Below are positions 1-14,000 of a stretch of 64,000 nt of DNA, piece by piece. Below the pieces are notes generated by a model. The model saw only the letters and a list, made by a program, of their open reading frames with translations, had not been told where the DNA came from and did not search any database. Position 1 is the stretch's first letter; every line of letters begins with the position of its first letter. The position numbers were made by a program, and so were the translations under genes. Location: positions 1 to 64,000 of the forward strand of contig NW_026971310.1 in assembly GCF_963678635.1 (NCBI RefSeq). The letters are read 5' to 3'. This DNA is from Symsagittifera roscoffensis. Lineage: Eukaryota > Xenacoelomorpha > Acoela > Convolutidae.

Positions 1-458
1 CATCTGCTTCCGCTTTGACCAGTTTTTTTACTTTTAGACTTCCTTTCTCAATAAAAAGATTTCAAACCTTTGAAACTTTCTGTGCATGCTAGAAAACCTG
101 GAACGCCATTTGGAAAGGAAAATCCTGGAAGGTTTTTTGCAAGATTGATGCATATAATTTTCGTTTATCTGATGCGATAATTGGAATACTAGGGTGCCTT
201 GCACGGAGTTTGGAAAGGAGCTTGTGGATGATTTTTGCGAGAGTTGAGTTTTCAAAACTAAGTAGGTACAAAAAGTTATAGATGATGATTCGTTGATTAG
301 ATTATCACCGATCACCTCGGAGGCCCTCATGCCTCTCAAACATCAACCCCCTCCCATCCACAACTCCTCCCCCACCTTTAACCTGGTTTTGAGAGAAGGT
401 GTGCAGAATGCAGTAACTTCGTTTAAAAAAAGGGTAGCCTTGATTTAATCAGCCTTGA
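1..458. other. Non-coding flank, possibly intron
   Basis: AT-rich sequence with no supported gene. Short minus-strand frames here have no recognisable content and look accidental. The last part (about 440-468) runs into a pyrimidine-rich stretch ending in AG just before the open frame of the next feature, so it may be the 3' end of an intron. Confidence 0.3.
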
Positions 459-1127
459 CTGTTTCAAGATGAATCAGAGCACAGGAGCTCTCCAAACCGA
501 TACGCAAGCAGAAGTTCTCCTAACCTCAGTGTGAACAACCTACCGGTTCAAAGTACTGAAGGTTTCGAAATGTGCTTCGATACTCTCAGACAACCGGGCG
601 CGGGTTGTAATGGCTTGTCAAACACCACTCCAAACCTATCGTCGTCTCCATTGTCAAAATATCACAATAGTCAGCAAAAGCTATCCCCCAAAAACTCATC
701 TAGGAGCCAAAAGTTTGGGATGATGTCTAATGAAAACAATTTCAACTCTAACTTTTACGGAATATTTTCGCCGTCTGGTCATTCTTTCAAACAGAGATCC
801 AGTAAGTTCGCAAATGCGTACAGGAAGTCATCAGATCGTGTTGAACCTATCTCTTACTATCACCAGCACCACCAGCAACGACCCTTGTGCGCATGCACCA
901 AGTGCAGAGGAGGATCTTACACATCGTTAGATTCATCTGCCGCCAATACTCCGAGGTCTTTCTCGGGTATGAGTTCCAGTTCTGCTTCCAAGGCAAGCTC
1001 CAGGGAAGATATTCTCATTCAATCCGAGGATGAAATCATAGATATAAATTTTTCAAAAGTTCAAATCCCGCTGCAGAAAAGAAGTGCGCCAGTGTATTAT
1101 CAAGAAGAAAAGGCAATCGGTAAATGA
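459..1127 (+). CDS. Probable internal or terminal exon of an unrecognised host gene
   Basis: An open frame runs from just after a TGA at 456-458 to TGA at 1125-1127. The first apparent start at 531 is GTG, which is unlikely in an animal, and the frame stays open upstream with the same Ser/Arg/Asn-rich composition (RSSPNRYASRSSPNLS). I therefore read it as an exon entered through an acceptor near 468 (TTTCAAG before ATGAATCAG). It may leave through a donor-like GGTAAATGAG at about 1120, just before the in-frame stop. The encoded stretch is low in hydrophobic residues and rich in Ser, Asn and Gln, with a His/Gln run (YYHQHHQQR), a CACTKC cysteine pair, a long serine run and an acidic tail (EDEIIDINF). 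This looks like an intrinsically disordered region of a cytoplasmic or nuclear protein. No domain or family was recognised, and no other exon was identified in the window. Confidence 0.45.
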   Translation: MFQDESEHRSSPNRYASRSSPNLSVNNLPVQSTEGFEMCFDTLRQPGAGCNGLSNTTPNLSSSPLSKYHNSQQKLSPKNSSRSQKFGMMSNENNFNSNFYGIFSPSGHSFKQRSSKFANAYRKSSDRVEPISYYHQHHQQRPLCACTKCRGGSYTSLDSSAANTPRSFSGMSSSSASKASSREDILIQSEDEIIDINFSKVQIPLQKRSAPVYYQEEKAIGK

Positions 1128-1463
1128 GTATCAATTAAGAATCAAAATTTACCATCAAATCGTAATTTGCTTCGGGCCTCATTTCTGACAAATGCATGCA
1201 TTTAATTTGAAAGTTTATTGTATCATTGGAGCTAATATTTTGACTTTTTTTGTTGTAGTTGCATATACTTTTTCTATTTTTTGACATTTGGGATGCGGAA
1301 CAATCGCTATAAAAGTTATGTAACGTCCGCCTAAAAAGTAACGTCTGTCTGAGGTTGTTGTTTTAGTATTACATATCATATCTGTCAAAAAAAAATTGTT
1401 GTTGTTGAAGTATAACATATCATATCTGTCTAAACAAGTTTTGGTGTTTTTAGAATATACAAA
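1128..1463. other. Intergenic or intronic sequence, nothing recognised
   Basis: AT-rich, with short T and GTT runs (for example near 1386-1410). The minus-strand frame at 1215-1418 is Asn/Thr/Lys-rich low complexity and is not supported as a gene. Confidence 0.4.
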
Positions 1464-1782
1464 CAGGGTCGGATTTTGGGTGGGGGTGACGTTTGTTTAG
1501 GGATTCGACCCCCTGCAGAACCAAAGGGTCCCCCTTTTGTTTTATTTTGAGATATCTATTTTTGGATGACGGACTCTAAAATTTTTCTTAAGGCGCCTTT
1601 AGCGCCAAAATGAAATAGTTTTGAGTGGCAAGCGCGTCAATACTTTCCAAAAAAGTGTCTAAAGTTTGGGAGAGCTCGGAAATCAATTTGGTCGACCAAA
1701 AAATAAGCTCGACTAAATTTTTGATTTTTGGAATCATTTTTAAAATCCACCCCCTCTCGTGAATATCCTAGATCCGCCCCTG
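1464..1782. mobile_element. Short non-autonomous DNA transposon (MITE), hAT-like ends
   Basis: A ~319-bp segment is bounded by imperfect terminal inverted repeats. The left end reads CAGGGTCGGATTTTGG; the right end read in reverse complement is CAGGGGCGGATCTAGG (13 of 16 match), followed on each side by a GGGGGTG block. Ends of the form CAGGG are typical of hAT elements. The 8 bp outside each end (TATACAAA and ATTACATG) share only the central four bases, so any target-site duplication has decayed. No transposase frame is present. The class is inferred from the ends alone. Confidence 0.5.
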
Positions 1783-2705
1783 ATTACATGTTGTTTCAAT
1801 CTACAAAAAACTTTTATTGTTCAATTAAAAATTATTGTAGCGTAACTGGAGGAGGTATGAATTTTAAAAGCAAAATCAAAACTTTTGTCAACCGTTTCTT
1901 GCATCAATCAAATTGAACTTGCCAACTGTTGTGATTGACTGTTCTTATTTCAATTATTTAAATATACCTAACCAATATTTAAACTAACCGGTTTTATATG
2001 ACCTTTTCTATCGCAAGTGACCTCCTTCGGAGTGAGCGAGAGTCAGTGTTAAACTGTCTTAGTATTAAACAACACACAATTTGATTGAACTCTATTTCTT
2101 ACCTTTTATTTGTTTTAAGCTAGACTAGTTAGAGTTTTAGCATATTTTATTGCCATCTTCCCCAAAACACAATAAAAAATTTTTTTTTGCAAATTTTTTC
2201 GTAGCTTTTGAAGAAACAGGGATAACAAGCTTTCCAAATAAGGAGCGGCAAGATGAAGTATGCGCACGAAAAAGACTTTGAGAAGTTGACTGCAATAGCA
2301 TGATGTCTAGTTTAACTCAAGAATTATTAAGACGTAATTTGAATTCATCTTTAACCCAAATAATGATCTGAAACAGTTTTCTATACCGTATCTGCGTCTG
2401 TTCGGCAGGGGCAAAAGTGTGATATGTATCGTGTTTGATAGAATGATCTTCAGTGCACAAGGTCATTATGTTGAGGCGTCTGTGATTTCACAAATTTCAT
2501 CTGAAATAGGATAACAGTTAGGAGACCATTAGATAACAGACATATAAATCAATTCGTACCCAGTTGCTTTACTTCAAAGCAAACTCTTCAACATGAAAGC
2601 TGGAGGTTAACTTCAATAAAAACTTTAACAACAAAAACGACTGAGACGCAGAGTATTGAGGATCGACATAGGGGTAAGCACGATGAAAACAAAAAAACAT
2701 CACAG
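1783..2705. other. Non-coding stretch, nothing recognised
   Basis: AT-rich sequence with T runs (about 2170-2200). I saw no repeat shared with the rest of the window, no RNA gene and no supported frame. Confidence 0.4.
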
Positions 2706-3035
2706 ATGAATGAAGAGAACGAAGAAACTCCTACTGGGGACACAACAACGCAATTCAAATGGATTCCACAGACACATATGGGGAAAACCGAGGTGAGCAC
2801 AAGCAACAGTATTGTGGAGGATGCTGGATTAGACCTGGAAAGGTTAAAATGGAGGTTAGAAGCAATGGAAGAGAGAAAAACGTTGGACGGAATGAGAGAA
2901 CAGAATAGAAGAGACCCATCGAGGGCCAGGATGAAAGATGCAAATGTACCGATTTTGAAGTCAACAGAATTGAAAAATATCGAAGGTGGAAGAAAATATT
3001 ACTGTGGTGAAGTGAATTTAACGGGCACCGTATGA
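2706..3035 (+). CDS. Small ATG ORF of unknown origin next to the satellite array
   Basis: This 109-codon frame starts with a true ATG and ends about 85 bp before the first satellite copy. The product is charged and hydrophilic, rich in Glu, Arg and Lys, with a predicted amphipathic helix around residues 46-70 (LERLKWRLEAMEERK) and no signal peptide or membrane segment. It could be a fragment of a retroelement Gag or an exon of a host gene; neither is demonstrated. A CATCACAG sequence directly precedes the ATG and could act as a splice acceptor. A longer minus-strand frame across the same place (2755-3264) merely continues the satellite's antisense frame and is not supported. Function unknown. 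Confidence 0.3.
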   Translation: MNEENEETPTGDTTTQFKWIPQTHMGKTEVSTSNSIVEDAGLDLERLKWRLEAMEERKTLDGMREQNRRDPSRARMKDANVPILKSTELKNIEGGRKYYCGEVNLTGTV

Positions 3036-6000
3036 ATGAGATAACAAATGCAGAACTGAGCGAAGTCGTTATTACGGTGGATAAACGACCGGCACAAATA
3101 AACGACCGGCATATTAACCCAAATAACCGCATGCTGAAAAACCTATGAGAACACTGGGTAGTAATTAGTATCAGTACTTGATCATTGACGAAAGGAACTG
3201 AAGTAAACGAAACGTGAAACTTAAGGTCACCGACTTTCGCGATCATTGGACAAATCCAGGTCAATAATTTTTATAACTACTCTTGCAATGCGCAAGAGTA
3301 TTGCAATCGGGTACTAGACTTTTTCCCCGTTAGCATATTTGTCCGAAGATTTCTTGCAGTATATGAATGACATGCATCCAGTGTGAACGAACTGCATTTA
3401 AATGTCATGTATGCAGTGTTTTCATTCTATTTGTTTTATTTTTCTGACTGTGAAGTTAAATTTTATAAATCTTATCAGTTGAATTTTGAAGTAATTTTTT
3501 CGTTTCATTTTTTCCCACTAAATTTACGGAAATTTTTCCTACTGTTTTTTCCCACTGGCTATGTTGTAGCGCAATTCGAGTTGCTCTTAAAGACCGAAGG
3601 CTGAAAAACCTATGAGAACACTGCGTAGTAATCAGTATCAGTACATGGACATTGACAAGAGGAACTGAAGTAAAACGAAACTTGAAACTTAAGATCACCG
3701 ACTTTCGCGATCAAGGGATAAATCCATGTCAATAACTTTTATAACTACTCTTGCAATGCGCAAGAGTTTTGCAATTGGGTACTAGACTTTTTCACCGTTA
3801 ACATCTTTGTCCAAAGATTTCTTGCAGTATATGAATGACATACATCCAGTGTGAACGAACTGCATTTAAACGTCATGAATGCATTAATTTCAATCTATTT
3901 GTTCTCTTTTTCTGACTGTGAAGTTAAATCTTATAAATCTTATCACTTAAACTTTAAAGTTACTTTTTCGTTTTTTTTCAACTTAAGTTTTCGGAAGTTT
4001 TTCCTACTGTTTTTTCCCACCGGCTATATTGTAGCGCAATTCGAGTTGCTCTTAAAGACCGCATGCTGAAAAACCTATGAGAACACTGCGTAGTAATCAG
4101 TATCAGTACATGGACATTGACAAAAGGAACTGAAGTAAAACGAAACCTATAACTTAAGGTCACCGACTTTTGCGATCAATGGATTAGTCAATGTCAATAT
4201 TTTTTATAACTACTCTTGCAATGCGCAAGAGTATTGCAATCGGGTACTAGACTTTTTCACCGTTAACATCTTTGTCCACAGATTTCTTGCAGTATATGAA
4301 TGACATGCATCCAGTGTGAACGGTTTGCATTTAAATGTCATGTATGCAGTATTTTCGTTCTATTTGTTCTCTTTTTCTGACTGTGAAGTTAAATCTTATA
4401 AATCTTATCAGTTAAATTTTAAAGTAATTTTTTTGTTTTGTTTTTTCAACCTAAATTTACGGAAATTTTGTCCTACTGTTTTTTCCCACTGGCTATATTG
4501 TAGCCCAATTTGAGTTGCTCTCAAAGACCGCATGCTCAAAAATCTATGGGAACACTGCGTAGTAATCAGTATCAGTTAAACTTTAAAGTTACTTTTTCGT
4601 TTTTTTTTCAACTTAAGTGTTCGGAAGTTTTTCCTACTGTTTTTTCTTGCAGTAGGAAGATTTCTTGCAGTATATGAATGACATGCATCCAGTGTGAACG
4701 GTTTGCATTTAAATGTCATGTATGCAGTATTTTCGTTCTATTTGTTCTCTTTTTCTGACTGTGAAGTTAAATCTTATGAATCTTATCAGTTAAATTTTAA
4801 AGTAATTTTTTCGTTTCATTTTTTAAAACTAAATTTAAGGAAATTTTTCCTACTGATTTTTCCCACTGGCTATATTGTAGCGCAATTCGAGTTGCTCTCA
4901 AAGACCGCTTGCTGAAAAACCTATGAGAACACTGAGTAGTAATCAGTATCAGTACATGGACATTGACAAAAGGAACTGAAGTAAAACGAAACTTGAAACT
5001 TAAGGTCACCGACTTTCGCGATCAATGGATAAATCCATGTCAATAATTTTTATAACTACTCTTGCAATGCGCAAGAGTATTGCAATCGGGTACTAGACTT
5101 TTTCCCCGTTAACATCTTTGTCCACAGATTTCTTGCAGTATATGAATGACATGCATCCAGTGTGAACGATTTGCATTTAAACGTCATGTATGCAGTACTT
5201 TCGTTCTATTTGTTCTCTTTTTCTGACCGTGAAATTGAATCTTAAAAATCTTATCAGTTAAGTTATAAAGTAATTTATTCGTTTTATTTTTTCAACTTAA
5301 AATTACGGAAAAGTTTCCTACTGTTTTTTCCCACTGGCTATATTGTAGCGCAATTCGAGTCGCTCTCAAAGACCGCTTGCTGAAAAACCTCTGAGAACAC
5401 TGCGTAGTAATTAGTATCAGTACATGGACATTGACAAAAGGGTCTGAAGTAAAGGAAACTTGAAACTTAAGATCACCAACTTTTGCGATCAATGGATAAG
5501 TCCATGTCAATAACTTTTATAACTACTCTTGCAATGCGCAAGATTATTGCAATCGGGTACTAGACTTTTTCACCGTTAACATCTTTGGCCACAGATTTCT
5601 TGCAGTATATAAATGACATGCATCCAGTGTGAACGGACTGCATTTAAACGTCATGTATGCAGTATTGTCGTTCTATTTGTTCTCTTTTTCTGACTCTGAA
5701 GTTAAATCTTATAAATCTTATCAGTTAAAATTTAAAGTGATTTTTTCGTTTTATTTTTTCAACTTAAATTTACGGAAATTTTTCCTACTGTTTTTTTCTC
5801 ACTGGCTATATTGTAGCGCAATTCGAGTTGCTCTCAAAGACCGCATGCTGAAAAACCTATGAGAACACTGCGTAGTAATCAGTATCAGTGTATGGACATT
5901 GACAAATGGAACTGAAGTAAAACGAAACTTGAAACTTAAGGTCACCGACTTTTGCGATCAAGGGATAAGTCCATGTCAATAATTTTTATAACTACTCTTG

Positions 6001-9000
6001 CAATGCGCAAGAGTATTACAATCGAGTACTAGACTTTTTCACCGTTAACATCTTTGTCCACAGATTTCTTGCAGTATATGAATTACATACATCCAGTGTG
6101 AACGAACTGCATTTAAACGTCATGTATGCAGTATTTTCAATCTATTTGTTCTCTTTTTCTCACTCTGAAGTTAAATCTAATAAATCTTATCAGTTAATTT
6201 TTAAAGTAATTCTTTCGTTTTATTTCTTTAACTTAAATTTACGGAAACTTTTCCTACTATTTTTTCCCACTGGCTATATTGTGGCCCAATTTGAGTTGCT
6301 CTCAAAGACCGCATGCTGAAATGAAAAATCTATGGGAACACTGCGTACTAAACAAAATCAGTACATGGACATTAACGAAAGGAACTGAAGTAAAACGAAA
6401 CGTGAAACTTAAGGTCACCGACTTTCGCGATCAATGGCTAAATCCATGTCAATAATTTTTATAACAACCTTGCAATGCGCAAGAGTATTGCAATCGGGTA
6501 CTAGACTTTTTCACCGTTAACATCTTTGTCCACAGATTTCTTGCAGTATATGAATGACATACATCCAGTGTGAACAAACTGCATTTAAACGTCATGTATG
6601 CAGTATTTTCAATCTGTTTGTTCTCTTTTTCTGACTGTGAAGTTAAATCTTATAAATCTTATCAGTTAAATTTTATAGAAATTTTTTCGTTTTATTTTTT
6701 CAACTTAAATTTACGGAAACTTTTCCTACTATTTTTTCCCACTGGCTACATTGTGGCCCAATTTGAGTTGCTCTCAAAGACCGCATGCTGAAAAATCTAT
6801 GGGAACACTGCGTACTAAACAAAATCAGTACATGGACATTGACGAAAGGAACTGAATTAAAACGAGACGTGAAACTTAAGGTCACCGACTTTCGCGATCA
6901 ATGGATAAATCCATGTCAATAATTTTTGTAACTACTCTTGCAATGCGCAGAAGTATTGCAATGGGGTACTAGACTTTTTCACCGGGAACATCTTTGCCCA
7001 CAGATTTCTTGCAGTAAATGAATGACATACATCCAGTGTGAACGAACTGCATTTAAACGTCATGTATGCAGTATTTTCAATCTGTTTGTTCTCTTTTTCT
7101 GACTGTGAAGTTAAATCTTATAAATCTTATCAGTTAAATTTTAAAGAAATTTTTTCGTTTTATTTTTTCAACTTAAATTTACGGAATTTTTCCTACTGTT
7201 TTTTCCCACTGGCTATATTGTAGCCCAATTTGAGTTGCTCTCAAAAACCGCATGCTGAAAAATCTATGGGAACACTGCGTAGTAATCAGTATCAATACAT
7301 AGACATTGACGAAAGGAACTGAAGTAAAACGAAACGTGAAACTTAAGGTCACCGACTTTCGCGATCAATGGATAAATCCATGTCAATAATTTTTGTAACT
7401 ACTCTTGCAATGCGCAAGAGTATTGCAATCGGGTACTAGACTTTTTCCCCGTTAACATCTTTGTTCACATATTTCTTGCAGTACAGGAATGACATGCATC
7501 CAGTGTGAACGGTTTGCATTTAAACGTCATCTATGCAGTATTTTCGTTCTATTTGTTCTCTTTTTCTGACTGTGAAGTTAACTCTTATAAATCTTATTAG
7601 TTAAGTTTTAAAGTAATTTTTTCGTTTTATTTTTCAAATTAAAATTACGGAAATTTTTCCTACTGTTTTTTTCCCACTGGCTATTTTGTAGCCCAATTTG
7701 AGTTGCTCTCATAGACCGCATGCTGAAAAACCTATGAGAACACTGCGTAGTAATCAGTATCAGTACATGGAAATTGACAAAAGGAACTGAGTAAAACGAA
7801 ACTTGAAACTTAAGGTCACCGACTTTTGCGATCAATGAATAGGTCCATATCAATAATTTTTACAACTACTCTTGCAATGCGCAAGAGTATTGCAATCGGG
7901 TACTAGGCTTTTTCCCCGTTAACATCTTTGTCCACAGATTTCTTGAAGTATATGAATGACATGCATCCAGTATGGACGAACTGCATTTAAACGTCATGAA
8001 TGCAGTGTTTTCGTTCTATTTGTTCTCTTTTTCTGACTGTGAAGTTAACTCTTATAAATCTTATCAGTTAAATTTTGAAGTAATTTTTTCGTTTTATTTT
8101 TTCAACTTAAAATTACGGAAGTTTTTCCTACGTTTTTTTTCCCACTGGCTATATTGTAGCCCAATTTGAGTTGCTCTCAAAGACCGCATGCTGAAAATCT
8201 ATGGGAACACTGCGTAGTAATCAGTATCAGTACATGGTCATTGACAAAAGGAACTGAAGTAAAACGAAACGTGAAACTTAAGGTCACCGACTTTCGCGAT
8301 CAATGGATAAATCCATGTCAATAATTTTTATAACTACTCTTGCAATGCGCAAGTGTATTGCAATCGGGTACTAGACTTTTTCCCCGTTAACATCTTTGTC
8401 CACAGATTTCTTGCAGTACAGGAATTACATGCATCCAGTGTGAACGGTTTGCATTTAAACGTCATGTATGCAGTATTTTCGTTCTATTTGTTCTCTTTGT
8501 CTGATAGTGAATTTAAATCTTATAATTCTTATCAGTTAAATTTTAAAGTAATTTTTCGTTTTGTTTTTCAACTTAAATTTACGGAAATTTTTCCTACTGT
8601 TTTTTCCCATTGGCTATATTGTAGCCCAATTTGAGTTGCTCTCAAAGACCGCATGCTGAAAAATCTATGGGAACACTGCGTAGTAATCAGTATCAGTACA
8701 TGGACATTGACAAAAGGAACTGAAGTAAAACAAAACGTGGAACTAAAGGTCACCGACTTTCGCGATCAATGGATAAATCCATGTCAATAATTTTTGTAAC
8801 TACTCTTGCAATGCGCAGGGGTATTGCAATTGCGTACTAGACTTTTCCCCGTTAACATCTTTGTCCTCCGACTTCTTGCAATATATGAATGACATGCATC
8901 CAGTATGAACGAACTGCTTTTAAATGTCATATATGCAGTATTTTTGTTCTATTTGTTCTCTTTTTCTGACTGTGAAGTTAAATCTTATTTATCTTATCAG

Positions 9001-11052
9001 TTATTTTTTAAAGTAATTTTTTCGTTTTTTTTTCAACTTAAATTTACGGAAATTTTTCCTATTGATTTTTCCCACTGGCTATATTGTAGCTTAATTTGAG
9101 TTGCTCTCAAAGACCGCATGCTGAAAAACCTATGAGAACACTGCGTAGTAATCAGTATCAGTACACGGACATTGACAAAAGGAACTGAAGTAAAAGGAAA
9201 CTTGAAACTTAAGGTCACCGACTTTTGCGATCAATGGATAAGTCCATGTCAATAATTTTTATAATTACTCTTGCAATGCGCAAGAGTATTGCAATCGGGT
9301 ACTAGACTTTTTCACCGTTAACATCTTTGTCCACAGATTTCTTGCAGTATATGAAAGACATGCATCCAGTATGGACGATCTGCATATAAATGTCATCTAT
9401 GCAGTATTTTCGTTCTATTTGTTCTCTTTTTCTGACTGTGAAGTTCAATCTTATAAATCTTATCAGTTAAATTTTAAAGTAATTTTTTCGTTTCATTTTT
9501 AAAACTAAATTTACGGAAATTTTTCCTACTGATTTTTCCCTCTGGCTTTATTGTAGCCCAATTTGAGTTGCTCTCAAAGACCGCATGCTGAAAAATCTAT
9601 GGGAACACTGCGTAGTAATCAGTATCAGTACATAGACATTGACGAAAGGAACAAAAGTAAAACGAAACGTGAAATTTAAGGTCACCGACTTTCGCGATCA
9701 ATGGATAAATCCATGTCAATAATTTTTATAACTACTCTTGCAATGCGCAAAAGTATTGCAGTCGTGTACTAAACTTTTTCCCCGTTAACATCTTTGTCCA
9801 CAGATTTCTTGCAGTATATGAATGACATGCATCCAGTGTGAACGATTTGCATTCAAACGTCATGTATGCAGTACTTTCGTTCTATTTGTTCTCTTTTTCT
9901 GACCGTGAAGTTGAATCTTGAAAATCTTATCAGTTAAGTTATGAAATAATTTTTTCGTTTTATTTTTTCAACTTAAAATTACGGAAATTTTTCCTACTGT
10001 TTTTTCCCACTGGCTATATTGTAGCGCAATTCGAGTTGCTCTCAAAGACCGCTTGCTGAAAAACCGATGAGAACACTGCGTAGTAATCAGTATCAGTACA
10101 TGGACATTGACAAAAGGACCTGAAGTATAGGAAACTTGAAACTTAAGGTCACCGACTTTTGCGATCAATGGATAAGTCCATGTCAATAATTTTTATAACT
10201 ACTCTTGCAATGCGCAAGAGTATTGCAATCGGGTACTAGACTTTTTCACCGTTAACATCTTTGGCCACAGATTTCTTGCAACATATAAATGACATTCATC
10301 CAGTGTGAACGGGTTGCATTTAAACGTCATGTATGCAGTATTGTCGTTCTACTTGTTCTCTTTTTCTGACTGTGAAGTTGAATCTTATAAATCTTATCAG
10401 TTAAAATTTAAAGTGATTTTTTCGTTTAATTTTTTCAACTTAAAATTACGGAAATTTTTCCTACTCTTTTTTTTCTCACTGGCTATATTGTAGCGCAATT
10501 CGAGTTGCTCTCAAAGACCGCATGCTGAAAAACCTATGAGAACACTGCGTAGTAATCAGTATCAGTGTATGGACATTGACAAATGGAACTGAAGTAAAAC
10601 GAAACTTGAAACTTAAGGTCACCGACTTTTGCGATCAATGGATAAGTCCATGTCAATAATTTTTATAACTACTCTTGCAATGCGCAAGAGTATTGCAATC
10701 GAGTACTAGACTTTTTCACCGTTAACATCTTTGTCCACAGATTTTTTGCATCATATAAATGACATTCATCCAGTGTGAACGGACTGCATTTAAACGTCAT
10801 GTATGCAGTATTGTCGTTCTATTTGTTCTCTTTTTCTGACAGTGAAGTTGAATCTTATAAATCTTATCAGTTAAAATTTAAAGTGATTTTTTCGTTTTAT
10901 TTTTTCAACTTAAAATTACGGAAATTTTTCCTACTGTTTTCTTCTCACTGGCTATATTGTAGCGCAATTCGAGTTGCTCTCAAAGACCGCATGCTGAAAA
11001 ATCTATGGGAACACTGCGTAGTAATCAGTATCAGTACATAGACATTGACGAA

Positions 11053-14000
11053 AGGAACAAAAAAAACGAAACGTGAAATTTAAGGTCACCGACTTTCGTG
11101 ATCAATGGATAAATCCATGTCAATAATTTTTATAACTACTCTTGCAATGCGCAAGAGTATTGCAATCGTGTACTAAATTTTTTCCCCGTTAACATCTTTG
11201 TCCACAGATTTCTTGCAGTATTTGAATGACATGCATCCAGTGTGAACGATTTGCATTCAAACGTCATGTATGCAGTACTTTCGTTCTATTTGTTCTCTTT
11301 TTCTGACCGTGAAGTTGAATCTTAAAAATCTTATCAGTTAAGTTATAAAATAATTTTTTCGTTTTATTTTTTCAACTTAAAATTACGGAAATTTTTCCTA
11401 CTGTTTTTTCCCACTGGCTATTTTGTAGCCCAATTTGAGTTGCTCTCATAGACCGCATGCTGAAAAACCTATGAGAACACTGCGTAGTAATCAGTATCAG
11501 TACACGGACATTGACAAATGGACCTGAAGTAAAGGAAACTTGAAACTTAAGGTCACCGACTTTTGCGATCAATGGATAAGTCCATATCAATAATTTTTAT
11601 AACTACTCTTGCAATGCGCAAGAGTATTGCAATCGGGTACTAGACTTTTTCACCGTTAACATCTTTGGCCACAGATTTCTTGCAGTATATAAATGACATT
11701 CATCCAGTGTGAACGGACTGCATTTAAACGTCATGTATGCAGTATTGTCGTTCTATTTGTTCTCTTTTTCTGACTGTGAAGTTGAATCTTATAAATCTTA
11801 TCAGTTAAAATTTAAAGTGATTTTTTCGTTTTATTTTTTCAACTTAAAATTACGGAAAATTTTCCTACTGTTTTTTTCTCACTGGCTATATTGTAGCGCA
11901 ATTCGAGTTGCTCTCAAAGACCGCATGCTGAAAAATCTATGGGAACACTGCGTAGTAATCAGTATCAGTACATAGACATTGACGAAAGGAACAAAAAAAA
12001 CGAAACGTGAAATTTAAGGTCACCGACTTTCGCGATCAATGGATAAATCCATGTCAATAATTTTTATAACTACTCTTGCAATGCGCAAGAGTATTGCAAT
12101 CGTGTACTAAATTTTTTCCCCGTTAACATCTTTGTCCACAGATTTCTTGCAGTATTTGAATGACATGCATCCAGTGTGAACGATTTGCATTCAAACGTCA
12201 TGTATGCAGTACTTTCGTTCTATTTGTTCTCTTTTTCTGACCGTGAAGTTGAATCTTAAAAATCTTATCAGTTAAGTTATAAAATAATTTTTTCGTTTTA
12301 TTTTTTCAACTTAAAATTACGGAAATTTTTCCTACTGTTTTTTCCCACTGGCTATTTTGTAGCCCAATTTGAGTTGCTCTCATAGACCGCATGCTGAAAA
12401 ACCTATGAGAACACTGCGTAGTAATCAGTATCAGTACATGGACATTGACAAATGGACCTGAAGTAAAGGAAACTTGAAACTTAAGGTCACCGACTTTTGC
12501 GATCAATGGATAAGTCCATATCAATAATTTTTATAACTACTCTTGCAATGCGCAAGAGTATTGCAATCGGGTACTAGACTTTTTCACCGTTAACATCTTT
12601 GGCCACAGATTTCTTGCAGTATATAAATGACATTCATCCAGTGTGAACGGACTGCATTTAAACGTCATGTATGCAGTATTGTTGTTCTATTTGTTCTCTT
12701 TTTCTGACTGTGAAGTTGAATCTTATAAATCTTATCAGTTAAAATTTAAAGTGATTTTTTCGTTTTATTTTTTCAACTTAAAATTACGGAAATTTTTCCT
12801 ACTGTTTTTTTCTCACTGGCTATATTGTAGCGCAATTCGAGTTGCTCTCAAAGACCGCATGCTGGAAAACCTATGAGAACACTGCGTAGTAATCAGTATC
12901 AGTGTATGGACATTGACAAATGGAACTGAAATAAAACGAAACTTGAAACTTAAGGTCACCGACTTTTGCGATCAATGGATAAGTCCATGTCAATAATTTT
13001 TATAACTACTCTTGCAATGCGCAAGAGTATTGCAATCGAGTACTAGACTTTTTCACCGTTAACATATTTGTACACAGATTTTTTGCAGTATTTGAATGAC
13101 ATACATCCAGTGTGAACGATCTGCATTTAAACGTCATGTAAGCAGTATGACAAGGAACAAAAAAAACGAAACGTGAAATTTAAGGTCACCGACTTTCGTG
13201 ATCAATGGATAAATCCATGTCAATAATTTTTATAACTACTCTTGCAATGCGCAAGAGTATTGCAATCGTGTACTAAATTTTTTCCCCGTTAACATCTTTG
13301 TCCACAGATTTCTTGCAGTATTTGAATGACATGCATCCAGTGTGAACGATTTGCATTCAAACGTCATGTATGCAGTACTTTCGTTCTATTTGTTCTCTTT
13401 TTCTGACCGTGAAGTTGAATCTTAAAAATCTTATCAGTTAAGTTATAAAATAATTTTTTCGTTTTATTTTTTCAACTTAAAATTACGGAAATTTTTCCTA
13501 CTGTTTTTTCCCACTGGCTATTTTGTAGCCCAATTTGAGTTGCTCTCATAGACCGCATGCTGAAAAACCTATGAGAACACTGCGTAGTAATCAGTATCAG
13601 TACACGGACATTGACAAATGGACCTGAAGTAAAGGAAACTTGAAACTTAAGGTCACCGACTTTTGCGATCAATGGATAAGTCCATATCAATAATTTTTAT
13701 AACTACTCTTGCAATGCGCAAGAGTATTGCAATCGGGTACTAGACTTTTTCACCGTTAACATCTTTGGCCACAGATTTCTTGCAGTATATAAATGACATT
13801 CATCCAGTGTGAACGGACTGCATTTAAACGTCATGTATGCAGTATTGTCGTTCTATTTGTTCTCTTTTTCTGACTGTGAAGTTGAATCTTATAAATCTTA
13901 TCAGTTAAAATTTAAAGTGATTTTTTCGTTTTATTTTTTCAACTTAAAATTACGGAAAATTTTCCTACTGTTTTTTTCTCACTGGCTATATTGTAGCGCA

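Noticed and set aside
531-533. GTG at 531 as the start of the first gene
   Set aside because: GTG is not a normal start in animals and the frame is open further upstream with the same composition.
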